64,000 nucleotides of DNA from Prevotellaceae bacterium UBA2852 (GCA_002350855.1 DEFM01000026.1:1-64000); one strand, 5' to 3'. Shown: positions 29,209 through 38,479, counted from the stretch's first letter. A program made the numbers and translations. The notes: generated by a model from the sequence alone, not told the origin.

Positions 29209-29895
29209 ATGGGATTTTTGAGAATCAGCATATTATTAGCAGTCATTCTGTGTATTCCAGTATCTGATGCGCACTCTCAAGAGATGTCGGACTCGGTGTA
29301 TCTGGATATAGAAACAGATTCTGTTATCCTGACCTCGGGTGATGCTATTCTCAAAACAGAGCCAGTGGCAATAGAACAGCCAAATTGGATGCCGGATCCC
29401 AAGAAGGCTTTGTGGCTGTCTATTGTGTTTCCGGGCGGAGGACAGATTTACAACCGTAAGTATTGGAAACTGCCTCTTTTCTACGGAGGATTCCTCGGAT
29501 GTCTATATGCCCTTAACTGGAATAACACAATGTATCGTGATTATTCACAGGCATATATTGACATAATGGATACCAATCCCGACACCAAGAGTTATGTCAA
29601 TTTCCTGCCTCCGACTTATGATGCTGAGGCCAATGCCGAGCGCCTGAAGACACTTTTTAAGCGTAAAAAGGACTTCTATCGAAGATATCGCGATTTGAGT
29701 ATTTTCTGCTTGATTGGTGTTTATGCCTTGTCGATTATTGATGCTTATGTCGATGCAGAACTGTCGAGTTTTGACATCAGCCCCGACCTCAGTATGAAGA
29801 TTCGTCCATCGATTATCAATGATAATAGCACGGCCCAACGGCTGCCTATGTTAAGAAACCAGTCCTATGGTGTTCAGTGCTCACTTACGTTCTAA
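29209..29895 (+). CDS. DUF5683 membrane protein
   Basis: 228 residues. A signal-like start (FLRISILLAVILCIPVSDAH) is followed by the DUF5683 core: PDPKKALWLSIVFPGGGQIY, NRKYWKLPLFYGGFLGCLYA (two membrane segments) and, near 165, LSIFCLIGVYALSIIDAYVDA. The family is widespread in Bacteroidota next to parB and mltD; its role is unknown, and its envelope location is an inference. It starts 9 bases after parB and ends 12 bases before the transglycosylase gene, so it is in the same transcript. Confidence 0.85.
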   Translation: MGFLRISILLAVILCIPVSDAHSQEMSDSVYLDIETDSVILTSGDAILKTEPVAIEQPNWMPDPKKALWLSIVFPGGGQIYNRKYWKLPLFYGGFLGCLYALNWNNTMYRDYSQAYIDIMDTNPDTKSYVNFLPPTYDAEANAERLKTLFKRKKDFYRRYRDLSIFCLIGVYALSIIDAYVDAELSSFDISPDLSMKIRPSIINDNSTAQRLPMLRNQSYGVQCSLTF

Positions 29896-29907
29896 AAATT
29901 TGAGATT

Positions 29908-31362
29908 ATGAAGATAAAATTACTTAATATCCTTATCCTATCAATTGTTTCGTCAATCACAGCTACAGCACAGAACGATGTTGTGGTTGTTTCTGACAGC
30001 AACTCTACCGAACGGTTTGAGTTGCCCGACGGAATGTCTGTGACAGAAGAGGAACTGTTGCGAGAATACACTAACCGTACAAACCTTTCTGCTGGCTCAT
30101 CAGCAACCCGTACAACATCGTATAACGATCAGATTCTGATTGATCGCCTCTCTCGCATACCTACAATCATAGATATGCCTCTCAACGACATCACTCGCAA
30201 GTTCATAGATACTTACAGCAATCGCATGAAACGTTCTGTATCTGTGATGTTGGGCGCATCTAATTTCTATATGCCTTTGTTCGAGGAGGCTCTTGAGCGT
30301 TATAACCTTCCACTCGAACTGAAGTACCTGCCTGTGATTGAGTCTGGTCTTCGTCCTGGCGTCACTTCCAGAGCTGGAGCTGCAGGTCTTTGGCAGTTTA
30401 TGATTGCATCAGGCAAGCAGTATGGTCTGGAGGTAAATACTCTCGTTGATGAACGCCGAGACCCTATCAAGTCAAGTGATGCAGCAGCAAGATACCTTAG
30501 CGACCTCTACAAGATGTTCAACGACTGGAGTCTTGCCATCGCAGCATATAACTGCGGACCGTATAATGTGCAGAAAGCATTGCTTCGTGCTGGTGGCAGT
30601 AAATCCCTTACTTTCTGGGATGTTTACAATTATCTGCCCAATGAGACTCGTGGTTATGTTCCGGCATTTATCGCTGCAACCTATATCATGAATTTCTATT
30701 GCGAGCACGGCATCACACCAATGGATGCAGTTCTTCCGGCAGAGTCTGACACTATAGTCGTAGCTCACGATGCCAAACTTGTTAATATCGCATCCATTTG
30801 TAATGTGACAATCGACGAGTTGCGTTCACTTAATCCTCAGTACCGTCGCGATATTGTTCCTCAGAACTATGCTGTCCGTCTCCCGGCACAGGCTATTGAG
30901 TCATTCATCACCAAGGAGGATATGATTTACGGAGGACGAATTTCCTCTACTACAAATAATAACAACTCATCTTCTAATAACAACTCATCTTCGTCAGAGA
31001 ATGAGAATACTGAGAATTCCGAAGTTTCTGTAATGCCTCTGAATACTTCGGAGCTTGCAGCATCCGACAATTCGGATACTTCTGAAAGTACCGAGTCGGT
31101 TGTGACGGCAACAACAACCAACAACAACTCCTGGTATTCACGTTCTGGTAGTCAGAATACCCGAAATACTCAGTCTTCACGTTCTTCACGTCGCAACACC
31201 CGTTCATCTCGTCAGAACACTACCAAATCTGTATCTGTGCGTAGTGGAGATACCTTGTCCAAAATTGCTGCGCAGAATGGTACAACAGTTGAAAAACTGA
31301 GAAAGATGAACGGAATCAAAGGCTCAACTATACGTCCAGGTCAAAAAATTCGTGTAAAATAG
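29908..31362 (+). CDS. mltD: Membrane-bound lytic transglycosylase MltD-like with LysM
   Basis: 484 residues with a signal peptide (MKIKLLNILILSIVSSITAT). The SLT domain (about 110-260) has the catalytic Glu145 in VIESGLRPG, then GAAGLWQFM and AIAAYNCGPYNV. A degenerate LysM follows near 295-330. Residues about 350-435 are a Ser/Asn/Thr-rich linker with runs of SSSNN type, and a complete LysM ends the protein (SVRSGDTLSKIAAQNGTTVE, about 440-484). It cleaves peptidoglycan to give anhydro-muropeptides; LysM binds the glycan. The linker is low-complexity and likely variable between strains. Confidence 0.9.
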   Translation: MKIKLLNILILSIVSSITATAQNDVVVVSDSNSTERFELPDGMSVTEEELLREYTNRTNLSAGSSATRTTSYNDQILIDRLSRIPTIIDMPLNDITRKFIDTYSNRMKRSVSVMLGASNFYMPLFEEALERYNLPLELKYLPVIESGLRPGVTSRAGAAGLWQFMIASGKQYGLEVNTLVDERRDPIKSSDAAARYLSDLYKMFNDWSLAIAAYNCGPYNVQKALLRAGGSKSLTFWDVYNYLPNETRGYVPAFIAATYIMNFYCEHGITPMDAVLPAESDTIVVAHDAKLVNIASICNVTIDELRSLNPQYRRDIVPQNYAVRLPAQAIESFITKEDMIYGGRISSTTNNNNSSSNNNSSSSENENTENSEVSVMPLNTSELAASDNSDTSESTESVVTATTTNNNSWYSRSGSQNTRNTQSSRSSRRNTRSSRQNTTKSVSVRSGDTLSKIAAQNGTTVEKLRKMNGIKGSTIRPGQKIRVK

Positions 31363-31373
31363 CATAGTAGCTT

Positions 31374-33626
31374 ATGGCAGATGAAAAACATGACAATGAA
31401 GTGCTGAACCAGGAAGACCTTATGGTCGAAGAGGCTTTTCAACACCTTTTGGAATCGTATTTGGCAAGTCCGCATCGCAAGAAGGTCGAAATCATAACCA
31501 AGGCTTTCAACTTTGCCAAACATGCTCATAAAGGTGTGCGCCGTTTGTCGGGCGAACCCTATATCATGCACCCACTCGCGGTCGCACAGATTGTATGCTC
31601 GGAGATAGGTCTGGGTAGTACTTCCATATGCTCAGCATTACTTCACGATGTTGTTGAAGATACTGAATACACGGTCGAGGACATAGAGAATATGTTCGGA
31701 CCGAAAATCGCACAGATTGTTGACGGATTGACAAAAATAGCAGGTGGTATCTTCGGTGCCAATGCTTCTGCTCAGGCGGAGAACTTCAAGAAGCTTCTGC
31801 TCACTATGAGCGATGACATCCGTGTGATTCTTATCAAGATTGCCGACCGTCTGCACAATATGCGCACCCTCGGTTCGCAAGCAAAGAACAAACAGTACAA
31901 GATTGCTGGAGAAACTCTCTACATCTATGCTCCACTTGCCAACCGTTTGGGACTTAATACCATAAAGACTGAACTCGAAGATCTTAGCTTTAGATATGAG
32001 CATCCTGCTGAATATGCTGAAATTGAACAGCGACTCCTTAATTCTGAAACTGAACGTAATGCTGTTTTTGCTGAGTTCACAGCTCCTATCCGTGAGAAAC
32101 TGGATGAGATGGGAATCGGCTATGAGATTAAGGCTCGTGTCAAGACACCTTATTCCATCTGGCATAAGATGCAGACCAAGCATGTGAACTATGAGGATAT
32201 TTACGACATTCTGGCTGTACGTATCATCTTCGATGCTAAAAGCAAGAAGACTGAAGTAAAGGAGTGTTTCGATATCTTCCTTATGCTCACGGAAATCTAT
32301 TCTTATCACCCTGACCGTCTGCGCGACTGGGCGCACCATCCTAAGACAAACGGTTATCAGGCACTTCATGTTACCTTGATGTCTGACCAGGGACGATGGA
32401 TTGAAGTGCAGATTCGTAGCCGCCGCATGGATGATATCGCAGAGAAGGGATTCGCAGCGCATTGGAAATACAAGGAAGGAGAGCAGGGTCAGCTCGATAG
32501 TGAAGACGAACTTAATAAATGGCTTAACACCATTAAGGAAATCCTTGATGATCCTCAGCCGGATGCTATGGATTTCCTCGATACCATAAAACTTAATCTT
32601 TTTGCCTCCGAGATATTCGTTTTTACCCCGAAGGGCGAGATGCGCACCATGCCGGCAGGCAGTACCGTGCTTGACTTTGCATTTACCATTCATACATTTG
32701 TGGGCAGTCATTGCATTGGCGCGAAGGTCAACCACAAACTCGTCTCCTTGGGACATAAGCTCAATAGTGGAGACCAGGTTGAGGTATTGACATCCAAGTC
32801 GTTGAGAGTGGAACGCTCATGGCTCAACATCGCTACTACGGCAAAGGCAACGACTAAGATTCTGGCGATGCTGCGCAAGGAAGACCGCGATGCTCGTATT
32901 CAGGGCGACAAACTGCTTGATGAGTTCCTGAAGAAGAATGAACTGTACCGTTCGCCCGACAACCTTGACAAACTTTGTAAGTTACATGGAGTCACTAAAC
33001 CTGAGGCTTTGAGTATTGGTATCGGTTATGGACAGATCACACTCGACCAGACAGATGTGAACCTGCTCAAGGGTCGTAACAACAGCAGCGGCTGGAAACG
33101 TCTCTTCTCATTCGGACGCAAACCCAAGGCACAGGAGAAAACCGATGAGAAACTCGTTGTCGATAAGAATTTCAACCGCAAGCAGACCCTCGAACTGACT
33201 GAGGATACAATTCAGAATAAATACACCCTTGCAGATTGCTGCAAACCCATCCCTGGTGATTTGGTGATGGGGTATATTGATGAAAAGAACACCATTACGA
33301 TTCACAAGCTTCAATGTCCAAATGCCATGAAGCTAAAAGCAAATCGTGGCAACCGCATTCTTGCTGCCCAGTGGAAGATGAACCGTACTATGCTCTTCCC
33401 TGTGGATATATTCATTAAGGGATTAGACCGAGTGGGTATGCTCAACGAATTGACTGTGGTGATTTCCACTCAGCTCAATGTGAATATGCACAAACTTACA
33501 GTGGAGTGCAACGATGGCATCTTCGAATGTAACATCCAACTCTTTGCACACGACACAAGTGAAGTTGACACCTTGATATCCGAACTTAAGAAAGTTCCCG
33601 ATGTCAATCAGGTTATTAGAATTTAA
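31374..33626 (+). CDS. Bifunctional (p)ppGpp synthetase/hydrolase, RelA/SpoT family
   Basis: 750 residues. The HD hydrolase domain has MHPLAVAQI and LLHDVVEDTEYT near residue 85. The synthetase domain has YSIWHKMQTK, YDILAVRIIF, PKTNGYQALHVTL and EVQIRSRRMDD with AAHWKYKEG. A TGS domain (FVFTPKGEMRTMPAGSTVLD) and a C-terminal ACT domain (VDIFIKGLDRVGMLNELTVV) follow. Both active sites look complete, so it probably makes and degrades (p)ppGpp. Bacteroidales often carry two such genes, so I do not choose between relA and spoT. It is the last gene of the par group and ends at a strong bidirectional hairpin. Confidence 0.92.
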   Translation: MADEKHDNEVLNQEDLMVEEAFQHLLESYLASPHRKKVEIITKAFNFAKHAHKGVRRLSGEPYIMHPLAVAQIVCSEIGLGSTSICSALLHDVVEDTEYTVEDIENMFGPKIAQIVDGLTKIAGGIFGANASAQAENFKKLLLTMSDDIRVILIKIADRLHNMRTLGSQAKNKQYKIAGETLYIYAPLANRLGLNTIKTELEDLSFRYEHPAEYAEIEQRLLNSETERNAVFAEFTAPIREKLDEMGIGYEIKARVKTPYSIWHKMQTKHVNYEDIYDILAVRIIFDAKSKKTEVKECFDIFLMLTEIYSYHPDRLRDWAHHPKTNGYQALHVTLMSDQGRWIEVQIRSRRMDDIAEKGFAAHWKYKEGEQGQLDSEDELNKWLNTIKEILDDPQPDAMDFLDTIKLNLFASEIFVFTPKGEMRTMPAGSTVLDFAFTIHTFVGSHCIGAKVNHKLVSLGHKLNSGDQVEVLTSKSLRVERSWLNIATTAKATTKILAMLRKEDRDARIQGDKLLDEFLKKNELYRSPDNLDKLCKLHGVTKPEALSIGIGYGQITLDQTDVNLLKGRNNSSGWKRLFSFGRKPKAQEKTDEKLVVDKNFNRKQTLELTEDTIQNKYTLADCCKPIPGDLVMGYIDEKNTITIHKLQCPNAMKLKANRGNRILAAQWKMNRTMLFPVDIFIKGLDRVGMLNELTVVISTQLNVNMHKLTVECNDGIFECNIQLFAHDTSEVDTLISELKKVPDVNQVIRI

Positions 33627-33629
33627 AAT

Positions 33630-33668
33630 AAAAAAAGCGTGAAGCGGAAACCGCTTCACGCTTTTTTT
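33630..33668. terminator. Bidirectional terminator between rel and cydB
   Basis: Perfect stem GCGTGAAGCGG / CCGCTTCACGC with an AAA loop, flanked by A and T runs on the two sides. It lies 4 bases after the rel stop and 9 bases before the cydB stop, so it serves both convergent genes. Confidence 0.9.
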
Positions 33669-33676
33669 TATTTCTT

Positions 33677-34837
33677 TTAATACAAATGTTCCTCGCCTTG
33701 AATTTCCTCGCGAGTAAGTTTCTCCTTGTCCATGCTGCGCCAAGCCTTGACTATGTATAGCAGCACGAACGGTATGAGTAACGACACATAGAACATCGTC
33801 CTTAGTGTGAATTCGCTGCTGCATGAATTCTGCATGGTCAGCGAATATGAAGGATCAATGTTTGAAGGATAGTATGCTGTGTTGAACCATGCAGCACACA
33901 GAAGCAAAGTTGTCACAACAAATATCGTTCCGATACTTGCAGGCCAGATTCCACGGATGCATGGAGTGCCGTCAGCACGTGTTACTTTAAGTGGGAATAA
34001 GCTGCCGAGCAGGACCAATGCCACACCTACAAGGAAAACCACTAATATCACAGGATACTGGAACAGATTGTGCAGGTATTTCTGTGATTCAGTGTATATC
34101 TCACCTGTCTTGATATCGAATGACAAGCCATCCTTTGTCAGAACATGGAAGATGAATGCGATGAAAAGAGGGTAGAAGCAGATGTCGTTGATGATGAGCA
34201 TCTTCTTGTTTCTCATGCTGATTTCGTAGTCCTCGATATTGTTTAGTGTGTACAGATTGCCGAGGATTCGTGACAAGAATACTACTGCAAGACCGAATAC
34301 AATGTTCCAGATGTTAAACAATGCATCAAGACCGTGACTTCCGTTTGCCCATTTGCTTACGACTGGGTTAGCCAGGTTGTAGATATTGTCGCGTTCAACG
34401 ATGAAGTTCGCACCAGTGAAGAACGTTGCAACAGCCACACCCAGAAGGAACGGACCGATATAACCGTTAATCACAAGAGCAATTTGGAAAGTACGTGCTC
34501 CCAGTTTATTGCCTTGTTTGTTCTGGAATTCATAGCTTACAGCTTGAATCACGAATGAAATCAATATCAATGTCCACAGCCAGTAAGCTCCTCCGAAACT
34601 TGTACTGTAGAACAGAGGGTAGGCTGCAAAGAATGCACCGCCAAAAGTAACAAGTGTGGTGAATGTGTATTCCCACTTGCGACCTGTGGAGTTTATCACT
34701 ATACGGCGTTCTTCGGTGCTTTTTCCTAACTGGAATATCTGTGAATTAGCGCCCTGTACAAACATCAGGAACACGAGAATTGCCGCAAGCAGGGCAATGA
34801 TAAAACACCAATAGTGTTGTAAGAAAGTATAATCCAT
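33677..34837 (-). CDS. cydB: Cytochrome bd quinol oxidase subunit II
   Basis: 386 residues with about eight to nine membrane helices. It begins MDYTFLQHYWCFIIALLAAI and has the family phrase FVQGANSQIF and GRKWEYTFTTLVTFGGAFFA. It partners CydA in the high-affinity, cyanide-tolerant terminal oxidase that reduces oxygen to water from quinol. In an anaerobe of this group it gives tolerance to, and use of, nanomolar oxygen. It follows cydA by 20 bases in the order DUF4492-cydA-cydB. Confidence 0.93.
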   Translation of the reverse strand: MDYTFLQHYWCFIIALLAAILVFLMFVQGANSQIFQLGKSTEERRIVINSTGRKWEYTFTTLVTFGGAFFAAYPLFYSTSFGGAYWLWTLILISFVIQAVSYEFQNKQGNKLGARTFQIALVINGYIGPFLLGVAVATFFTGANFIVERDNIYNLANPVVSKWANGSHGLDALFNIWNIVFGLAVVFLSRILGNLYTLNNIEDYEISMRNKKMLIINDICFYPLFIAFIFHVLTKDGLSFDIKTGEIYTESQKYLHNLFQYPVILVVFLVGVALVLLGSLFPLKVTRADGTPCIRGIWPASIGTIFVVTTLLLCAAWFNTAYYPSNIDPSYSLTMQNSCSSEFTLRTMFYVSLLIPFVLLYIVKAWRSMDKEKLTREEIQGEEHLY

Positions 34838-34857
34838 GTATATGAATAGTTTATGGG

Positions 34858-36414
34858 TTAAAGTTGTGGCCCTTTCTTGATTTCCTTGCGCATGATGCTG
34901 AATTCTACACAGAGTAGGGTGGTGAAGAGGGCAAGGAAGATGAAGAAGGTTGTGATTACTGAGCCTGATGGCAATTCACTCACTCCTGCCCATGTAGGCA
35001 GCATGTCCTGAATAGTCCATGGCTGACGACCGAATTCTGCAACCAGCCATCCACATTCACTTACGATGTATGACAGCGGAATGCACCAGAATGCCGAGTA
35101 TAGCAGCCAGCGAGGTTTGAGAATGTCCTTGTTCTTGCGCAGATAGAAGAGCAGGAGAGCAAAGAGCAGGATGAACAGACATCCGCCGCCTACCATTATG
35201 CGGAAAGCGTAGAAGCAGACAGGAACGTAAGGCACAATCTGATCAGGGCTGCTGATATATCCGTAACCGAAATACTTGATATTGTCTTTGATAATCTCTG
35301 CCTCTTGAGCCATCACTTCTTCATCGCCGTGTTTCTTTGCCAGACGGTAGTCCTGAAGTGCTGTGATGGCAGCCTTACCTCTTTGGATTTTTACTTCCAG
35401 AGGCAGTTCAACTGTGCCGTCTTCCTTCGTATATCCATTTATGATGTCGTTGATGCCAGGAACAAATCCGTGGAAATCATGAGTTGCGAGATATGACAGC
35501 ATATTAGGAATGGCAATCTTCATTCCTGGCTCTTCCTCATTAGCATAGTCGGGCTGCTTGAACGGATTCACAGCAGCGAAGATAGTCAGCGACTGATCCT
35601 TACCACCATTATAGAGAGCTTCCATCGCAGCCAGTTTCATTGGTTGTGTCTGTCCAACTGTATATGCTGAGTGGTCACCGCTGATGGCTGCCAATACCGA
35701 TGCCGACAAACCGACGATTGCACCTATCTTGAGACTCGATTTAGCGAACTTTATATGTACTTTCTTAATCAGATACCATGCGCTCACGCCTACAACGAAG
35801 ATTGCGCCAAGAACCCAAGCGGAGATAACCGTGTGGAAGAATTTGTCCACAGCCACAGGCGACAATGCAATGTCTGCGAAACTAACCATCTCGTTGCGAA
35901 CGGTGTCAGGATTGAATTCCTGTCCCACGGGATATTGCATCCATGAGTTTGCAACGAGAATCCACCATGCGGAAATCGTAGCACCCAATCCTGTGAGCCA
36001 TGTGGCGGTGAGGTGGAATCCCTTCGATACTTTCTTCCAACCGAAGAACATAATTGCCACGAATGTCGATTCCATGAAGAAGGCTACAATTCCCTCTATG
36101 GCAAGTGGCGCACCGAATACGTCACCCACAAGCCAGGAATAGTTGCTCCAGTTCGTTCCGAATTCAAATTCCAGAATGATACCCGTTGCAATACCCATTG
36201 CAAAGTTGATTCCGAAGAGTTTCTGCCAGAACTGAGCCGTTTTCTTCCAGAATTCTTCCCCTGTACGCACGTACATGGTTTCCATGATGCCCATAATCAG
36301 GGCAAGACCCAAAGTCAGTGGAACAAACAGCCAGTGGTAAATGGCAGTTAGTGCAAATTGCGCTCTCGACCAGTCAATCATTCCTGTGTCGATGTCAAGA
36401 AGATGTGTTATCAT
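34858..36414 (-). CDS. cydA: Cytochrome bd quinol oxidase subunit I
   Basis: 518 residues. It binds the three haems and quinol. The N-terminal helix has the haem-ligand His in FALTAIYHWLFVPLTLGLAL, then GINFAMGIATGIILEFEFGTN and YSWLVGDVFGAPLAIEG. The conserved GRQPW motif is near residue 455. The Q-loop region between helices 6 and 7 is present (QPMKLAAMEALYN and following). It lies between the DUF4492 gene and cydB in one minus-strand operon. Confidence 0.95.
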   Translation of the reverse strand: MITHLLDIDTGMIDWSRAQFALTAIYHWLFVPLTLGLALIMGIMETMYVRTGEEFWKKTAQFWQKLFGINFAMGIATGIILEFEFGTNWSNYSWLVGDVFGAPLAIEGIVAFFMESTFVAIMFFGWKKVSKGFHLTATWLTGLGATISAWWILVANSWMQYPVGQEFNPDTVRNEMVSFADIALSPVAVDKFFHTVISAWVLGAIFVVGVSAWYLIKKVHIKFAKSSLKIGAIVGLSASVLAAISGDHSAYTVGQTQPMKLAAMEALYNGGKDQSLTIFAAVNPFKQPDYANEEEPGMKIAIPNMLSYLATHDFHGFVPGINDIINGYTKEDGTVELPLEVKIQRGKAAITALQDYRLAKKHGDEEVMAQEAEIIKDNIKYFGYGYISSPDQIVPYVPVCFYAFRIMVGGGCLFILLFALLLFYLRKNKDILKPRWLLYSAFWCIPLSYIVSECGWLVAEFGRQPWTIQDMLPTWAGVSELPSGSVITTFFIFLALFTTLLCVEFSIMRKEIKKGPQL

Positions 36415-36467
36415 ATAATATTAGTTAGTTATTTAGTCGTTTGAACTGTCCGGATGGTAGGTAATCA

Positions 36468-36497
36468 CTCCCCGCCCTTGGGAGGGACTAAGGGGAG
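36468..36497. repeat. GC-rich palindromic element overlapping the end of the DUF4492 gene
   Basis: CTCCCC at 36468-36473 pairs with GGGGAG at 36492-36497, with an inner CCCTTGGGAGGG. It resembles the elements at 15203 and 18125 and reaches into the last codons of the DUF4492 gene, so the protein tail (ELISRPSP) is partly encoded by repeat sequence. Confidence 0.5.
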
Positions 36498-36715
36498 GGT
36501 CTGCTTATCAGCTCTTTTCCTACAAATTCAGATTCTTGTCCTTCATCTGCATTCTCTTTGATGTGGTTGGGGAAGAAGAACAAGCGAAGAACGATGAATA
36601 TTATGATAAGTTTCACGATAATTATCACCCACAGAGTTTTACCAATTGTCATATTCCGGAAACCATCGTAGTAGAGGTTCCATGCTCTGGTAAAAAATCC
36701 TCTTATCTTTCCCAT
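36488..36715 (-). CDS. DUF4492 small membrane protein of the bd oxidase operon
   Basis: 75 residues. An amphipathic start (MGKIRGFFTRAWNLYYDGFR) leads into one membrane helix (LWVIIIVKLIIIFIVLRLFFF) and a polar tail. It matches DUF4492, a short protein commonly found directly before cydA in Bacteroidota. It may assist assembly or stability of the oxidase as other small Cyd subunits do; that is inference. It is the first gene of the operon, behind a minus-strand promoter. Confidence 0.85.
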   Translation of the reverse strand: MGKIRGFFTRAWNLYYDGFRNMTIGKTLWVIIIVKLIIIFIVLRLFFFPNHIKENADEGQESEFVGKELISRPSP

Positions 36716-36741
36716 CTTTCATTTTGTATCACAATAGATTG

Positions 36742-36771
36742 CAAATATAATTAGAAAAAAGTTAATACAAA
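36742..36771 (-). promoter_or_regulatory. Promoter of the DUF4492-cydA-cydB operon
   Basis: On the minus strand TTTG (complement of 36768-36771) lies 18 bases from TATATTTG (complement of 36742-36749), 27 bases before the DUF4492 start. Confidence 0.65.
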
Positions 36772-36816
36772 CAAAAAATCAGAAAAAATGCAAAAATATG
36801 CTTAAAAAGCCTTCTT

Positions 36817-36831
36817 GTGTAAAATTTACCT
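36817..36831. promoter_or_regulatory. Upstream operator-like half-perfect palindrome, Nudix regulator
   Basis: GTGTAA-AAT-TTACCT, matching the perfect site at 36872-36886 in the left arm and in four of six right-arm bases. It lies 8 bases before the -33 TTTG of the Nudix gene. Centre-to-centre distance to the second site is 55 bases, close to five helical turns. Confidence 0.6.
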
Positions 36832-36838
36832 AAATTAT

Positions 36839-36869
36839 TTTGTCAGTTCGTATATATATTGTAATTTTG
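36839..36869 (+). promoter_or_regulatory. Promoter of the Nudix regulator gene
   Basis: TTTG at 36839-36842 and TAATTTTG at 36862-36869, 19 bases apart, 26 bases before the ATG. Confidence 0.7.
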
Positions 36870-36871
36870 CG

Positions 36872-36886
36872 GTGTAAAACTTACAC
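36872..36886. promoter_or_regulatory. Downstream operator-like perfect palindrome, Nudix regulator
   Basis: GTGTAA-AAC-TTACAC, a perfect inverted repeat with a 3-base centre. It begins 3 bases after the -7 box, across the expected transcription start and 8 bases before the ATG. A protein bound here would block transcription. Confidence 0.7.
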
Positions 36887-36894
36887 AAGAATAT

Positions 36895-37587
36895 ATGGGA
36901 GAGAAGAATTTCTGTTACAAGTATCCTCATCCAGCGGTAACTGCTGACTGTGTTATCTTCGGTTTCGATGGCATTAAACTGAAGGTGCTACTCATTGAGA
37001 GAGGAATAGAACCCTACAAAGGCAAATGGGCTTTCCCTGGCGGTTTCGTCAACATGAATGAATCGTGCGAGGAAGGTGCTTTGAGGGAACTGAAAGAAGA
37101 GACGGGGCTTTCCACAGCTTATATTGAGCAGTTCCATACCTTCAGCGATCCACAACGTGACCCTCGCGAACGGATTATTACTGTCGCTTATTTTGCTTTA
37201 GTACGCATACAGGAAGTGAAGGGAGGGGATGACGCTGCTCAGGCTGCTTGGTTTGCGTTGGACGAAGTTCCGCAACTGGCATTTGATCACGACCGCATAC
37301 TGAGAGAGGCGTTGAAACGTCTTCGCGAACGTATCCACTTTGAGCCAATCGGTTTTGAGCTCCTTCCAGAGAAATTCACAATGCGGGAATTGCAGAATCT
37401 CTACGAGGCTATTCTCGATGTGCATTTCGACCGTGCAAACTTTTCCAAGAAAATGTTGCATTTCAATATACTCACACAACTGGAAGAAACCGTATGGCCT
37501 ACACCCAAGCGCGAGGCAAACCTCTACCGCTTCAATATGGAAAGTTACAACGAACTCAAACAAAAAGGATTCCGCCTGGAATTTTAG
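36895..37587 (+). CDS. NrtR-like Nudix-domain transcriptional regulator
   Basis: 230 residues. Residues about 10-140 are a Nudix domain: VIFGFDGIKLKVLLIERG, FPGGFVNMNESCEEGALREL then KEETGL. The Nudix box G-x5-E-x5-REL-x2-E is recognisable but with GFV/NMNES changes. Residues about 150-230 are a winged-helix region (LPEKFTMRELQNLYEAIL, then FNILTQLEE), the arrangement of NrtR-type repressors that sense ADP-ribose or related nucleotides. Two palindromic sites flank its promoter, so autoregulation is likely. The next gene is an ADP-ribosylglycohydrolase, which strengthens a link to ADP-ribose or NAD metabolism. A sugar-sensing Nudix regulator (AraR-like) is the alternative. Confidence 0.8.
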   Translation: MGEKNFCYKYPHPAVTADCVIFGFDGIKLKVLLIERGIEPYKGKWAFPGGFVNMNESCEEGALRELKEETGLSTAYIEQFHTFSDPQRDPRERIITVAYFALVRIQEVKGGDDAAQAAWFALDEVPQLAFDHDRILREALKRLRERIHFEPIGFELLPEKFTMRELQNLYEAILDVHFDRANFSKKMLHFNILTQLEETVWPTPKREANLYRFNMESYNELKQKGFRLEF

Positions 37588-37681
37588 TGCAAGTTGAATG
37601 CAGAGCTAAAATACATTTGAGCTATGCTGAGACGCCGCCTAAAATAAACAAAGTTAATTTTTTAAAAGAAAGGAAACAACA

Positions 37682-38476
37682 ATGAAGAACATGTTATTAA
37701 GTGCCGCCATAGGAGATATAGGCGGTCAGCCCTATGAATTTGGAGGCCGTACAAAGAACTATGATGAAGTGAACCTGCTGCTTCCTACTAACACCTATAC
37801 AGACGATACCGTCTGCACATTTGCCTGTGCTGATGCACTTCTGCATAATATAGATATGGCCAAATCACTTTGGATACGTTGTCGTGCAGACTTTGACCGT
37901 GGTTTCGGAGGCAGATTCGCACAATGGCTCATTGCAAGGGAAATCCGCCCGCCATATAATTCCTTCGGAAACGGTAGCGGAATGCGTGTGTCTGCAGCCG
38001 GATTTATGGCAAAGACAAAGGACGAGTGTATAGAACTTGCGACGAGAACTGCCCTTCCCACACACAACCATCCTGAAGGTATCAAAGGAGCAGTGGCTAC
38101 CGCTCTGGCGATCTTCTATGGCATGCAGGGAAAGGACAAGGACTACATCCGCAAACAAGTACTCAAGGAATACTACCCGTCATGGGCAGAATTGTCATAC
38201 GAAGAGATAAAACCCGGATATCGATTCGACGAAACCTGCCAGCAAACCATACCAGCCGCACTTATCTGCTTCCTTGAAAGCAAGGACTACGAAGACTGCC
38301 TGAAACTCGCCATCTCACTTGGTGGTGATTCCGACACCCTCGGAGCCATTTCCGGCCCTATCGCTTATGCTTTCTACAAGACTATGCCCGAAGAGCTAAT
38401 AGCCAATGCCAAGGCCAAACTCCCCCAGTGGATGCTTGAAGTCAATGAGGAATTTGACCAAGTAGTGAGCCTGTGA
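37682..38476 (+). CDS. ADP-ribosylglycohydrolase family protein
   Basis: 264 residues. It has the DraG/ARH family metal sites: GDIGGQPYEFGG near residue 10, TDDTVCTFACADAL near 40, HNHPEGIKGAVATA near 123, and SLGGDSDTLGAISG near 215. The Asp pairs in TDDT and DSDT are the expected binuclear Mg/Mn ligands. Members remove ADP-ribose from proteins or small molecules. It starts 94 bases after the Nudix regulator on the same strand. A possible internal -7 box, TACATTTG, lies at 37612-37619, so it may have extra transcription of its own. The target is unknown. Confidence 0.87.
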   Translation: MKNMLLSAAIGDIGGQPYEFGGRTKNYDEVNLLLPTNTYTDDTVCTFACADALLHNIDMAKSLWIRCRADFDRGFGGRFAQWLIAREIRPPYNSFGNGSGMRVSAAGFMAKTKDECIELATRTALPTHNHPEGIKGAVATALAIFYGMQGKDKDYIRKQVLKEYYPSWAELSYEEIKPGYRFDETCQQTIPAALICFLESKDYEDCLKLAISLGGDSDTLGAISGPIAYAFYKTMPEELIANAKAKLPQWMLEVNEEFDQVVSL

Positions 38477-38479
38477 GCC

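Noticed and set aside
31638..32756. Minus-strand open frame of 372 codons opposite the RelA/SpoT gene
   Set aside because: Antisense shadow of conserved HD and synthetase domains; no independent support.
36895..37587. Simple Nudix hydrolase
   Set aside because: The C-terminal winged-helix region and the palindromes around its own promoter favour a regulator; catalytic activity may be lost or secondary.
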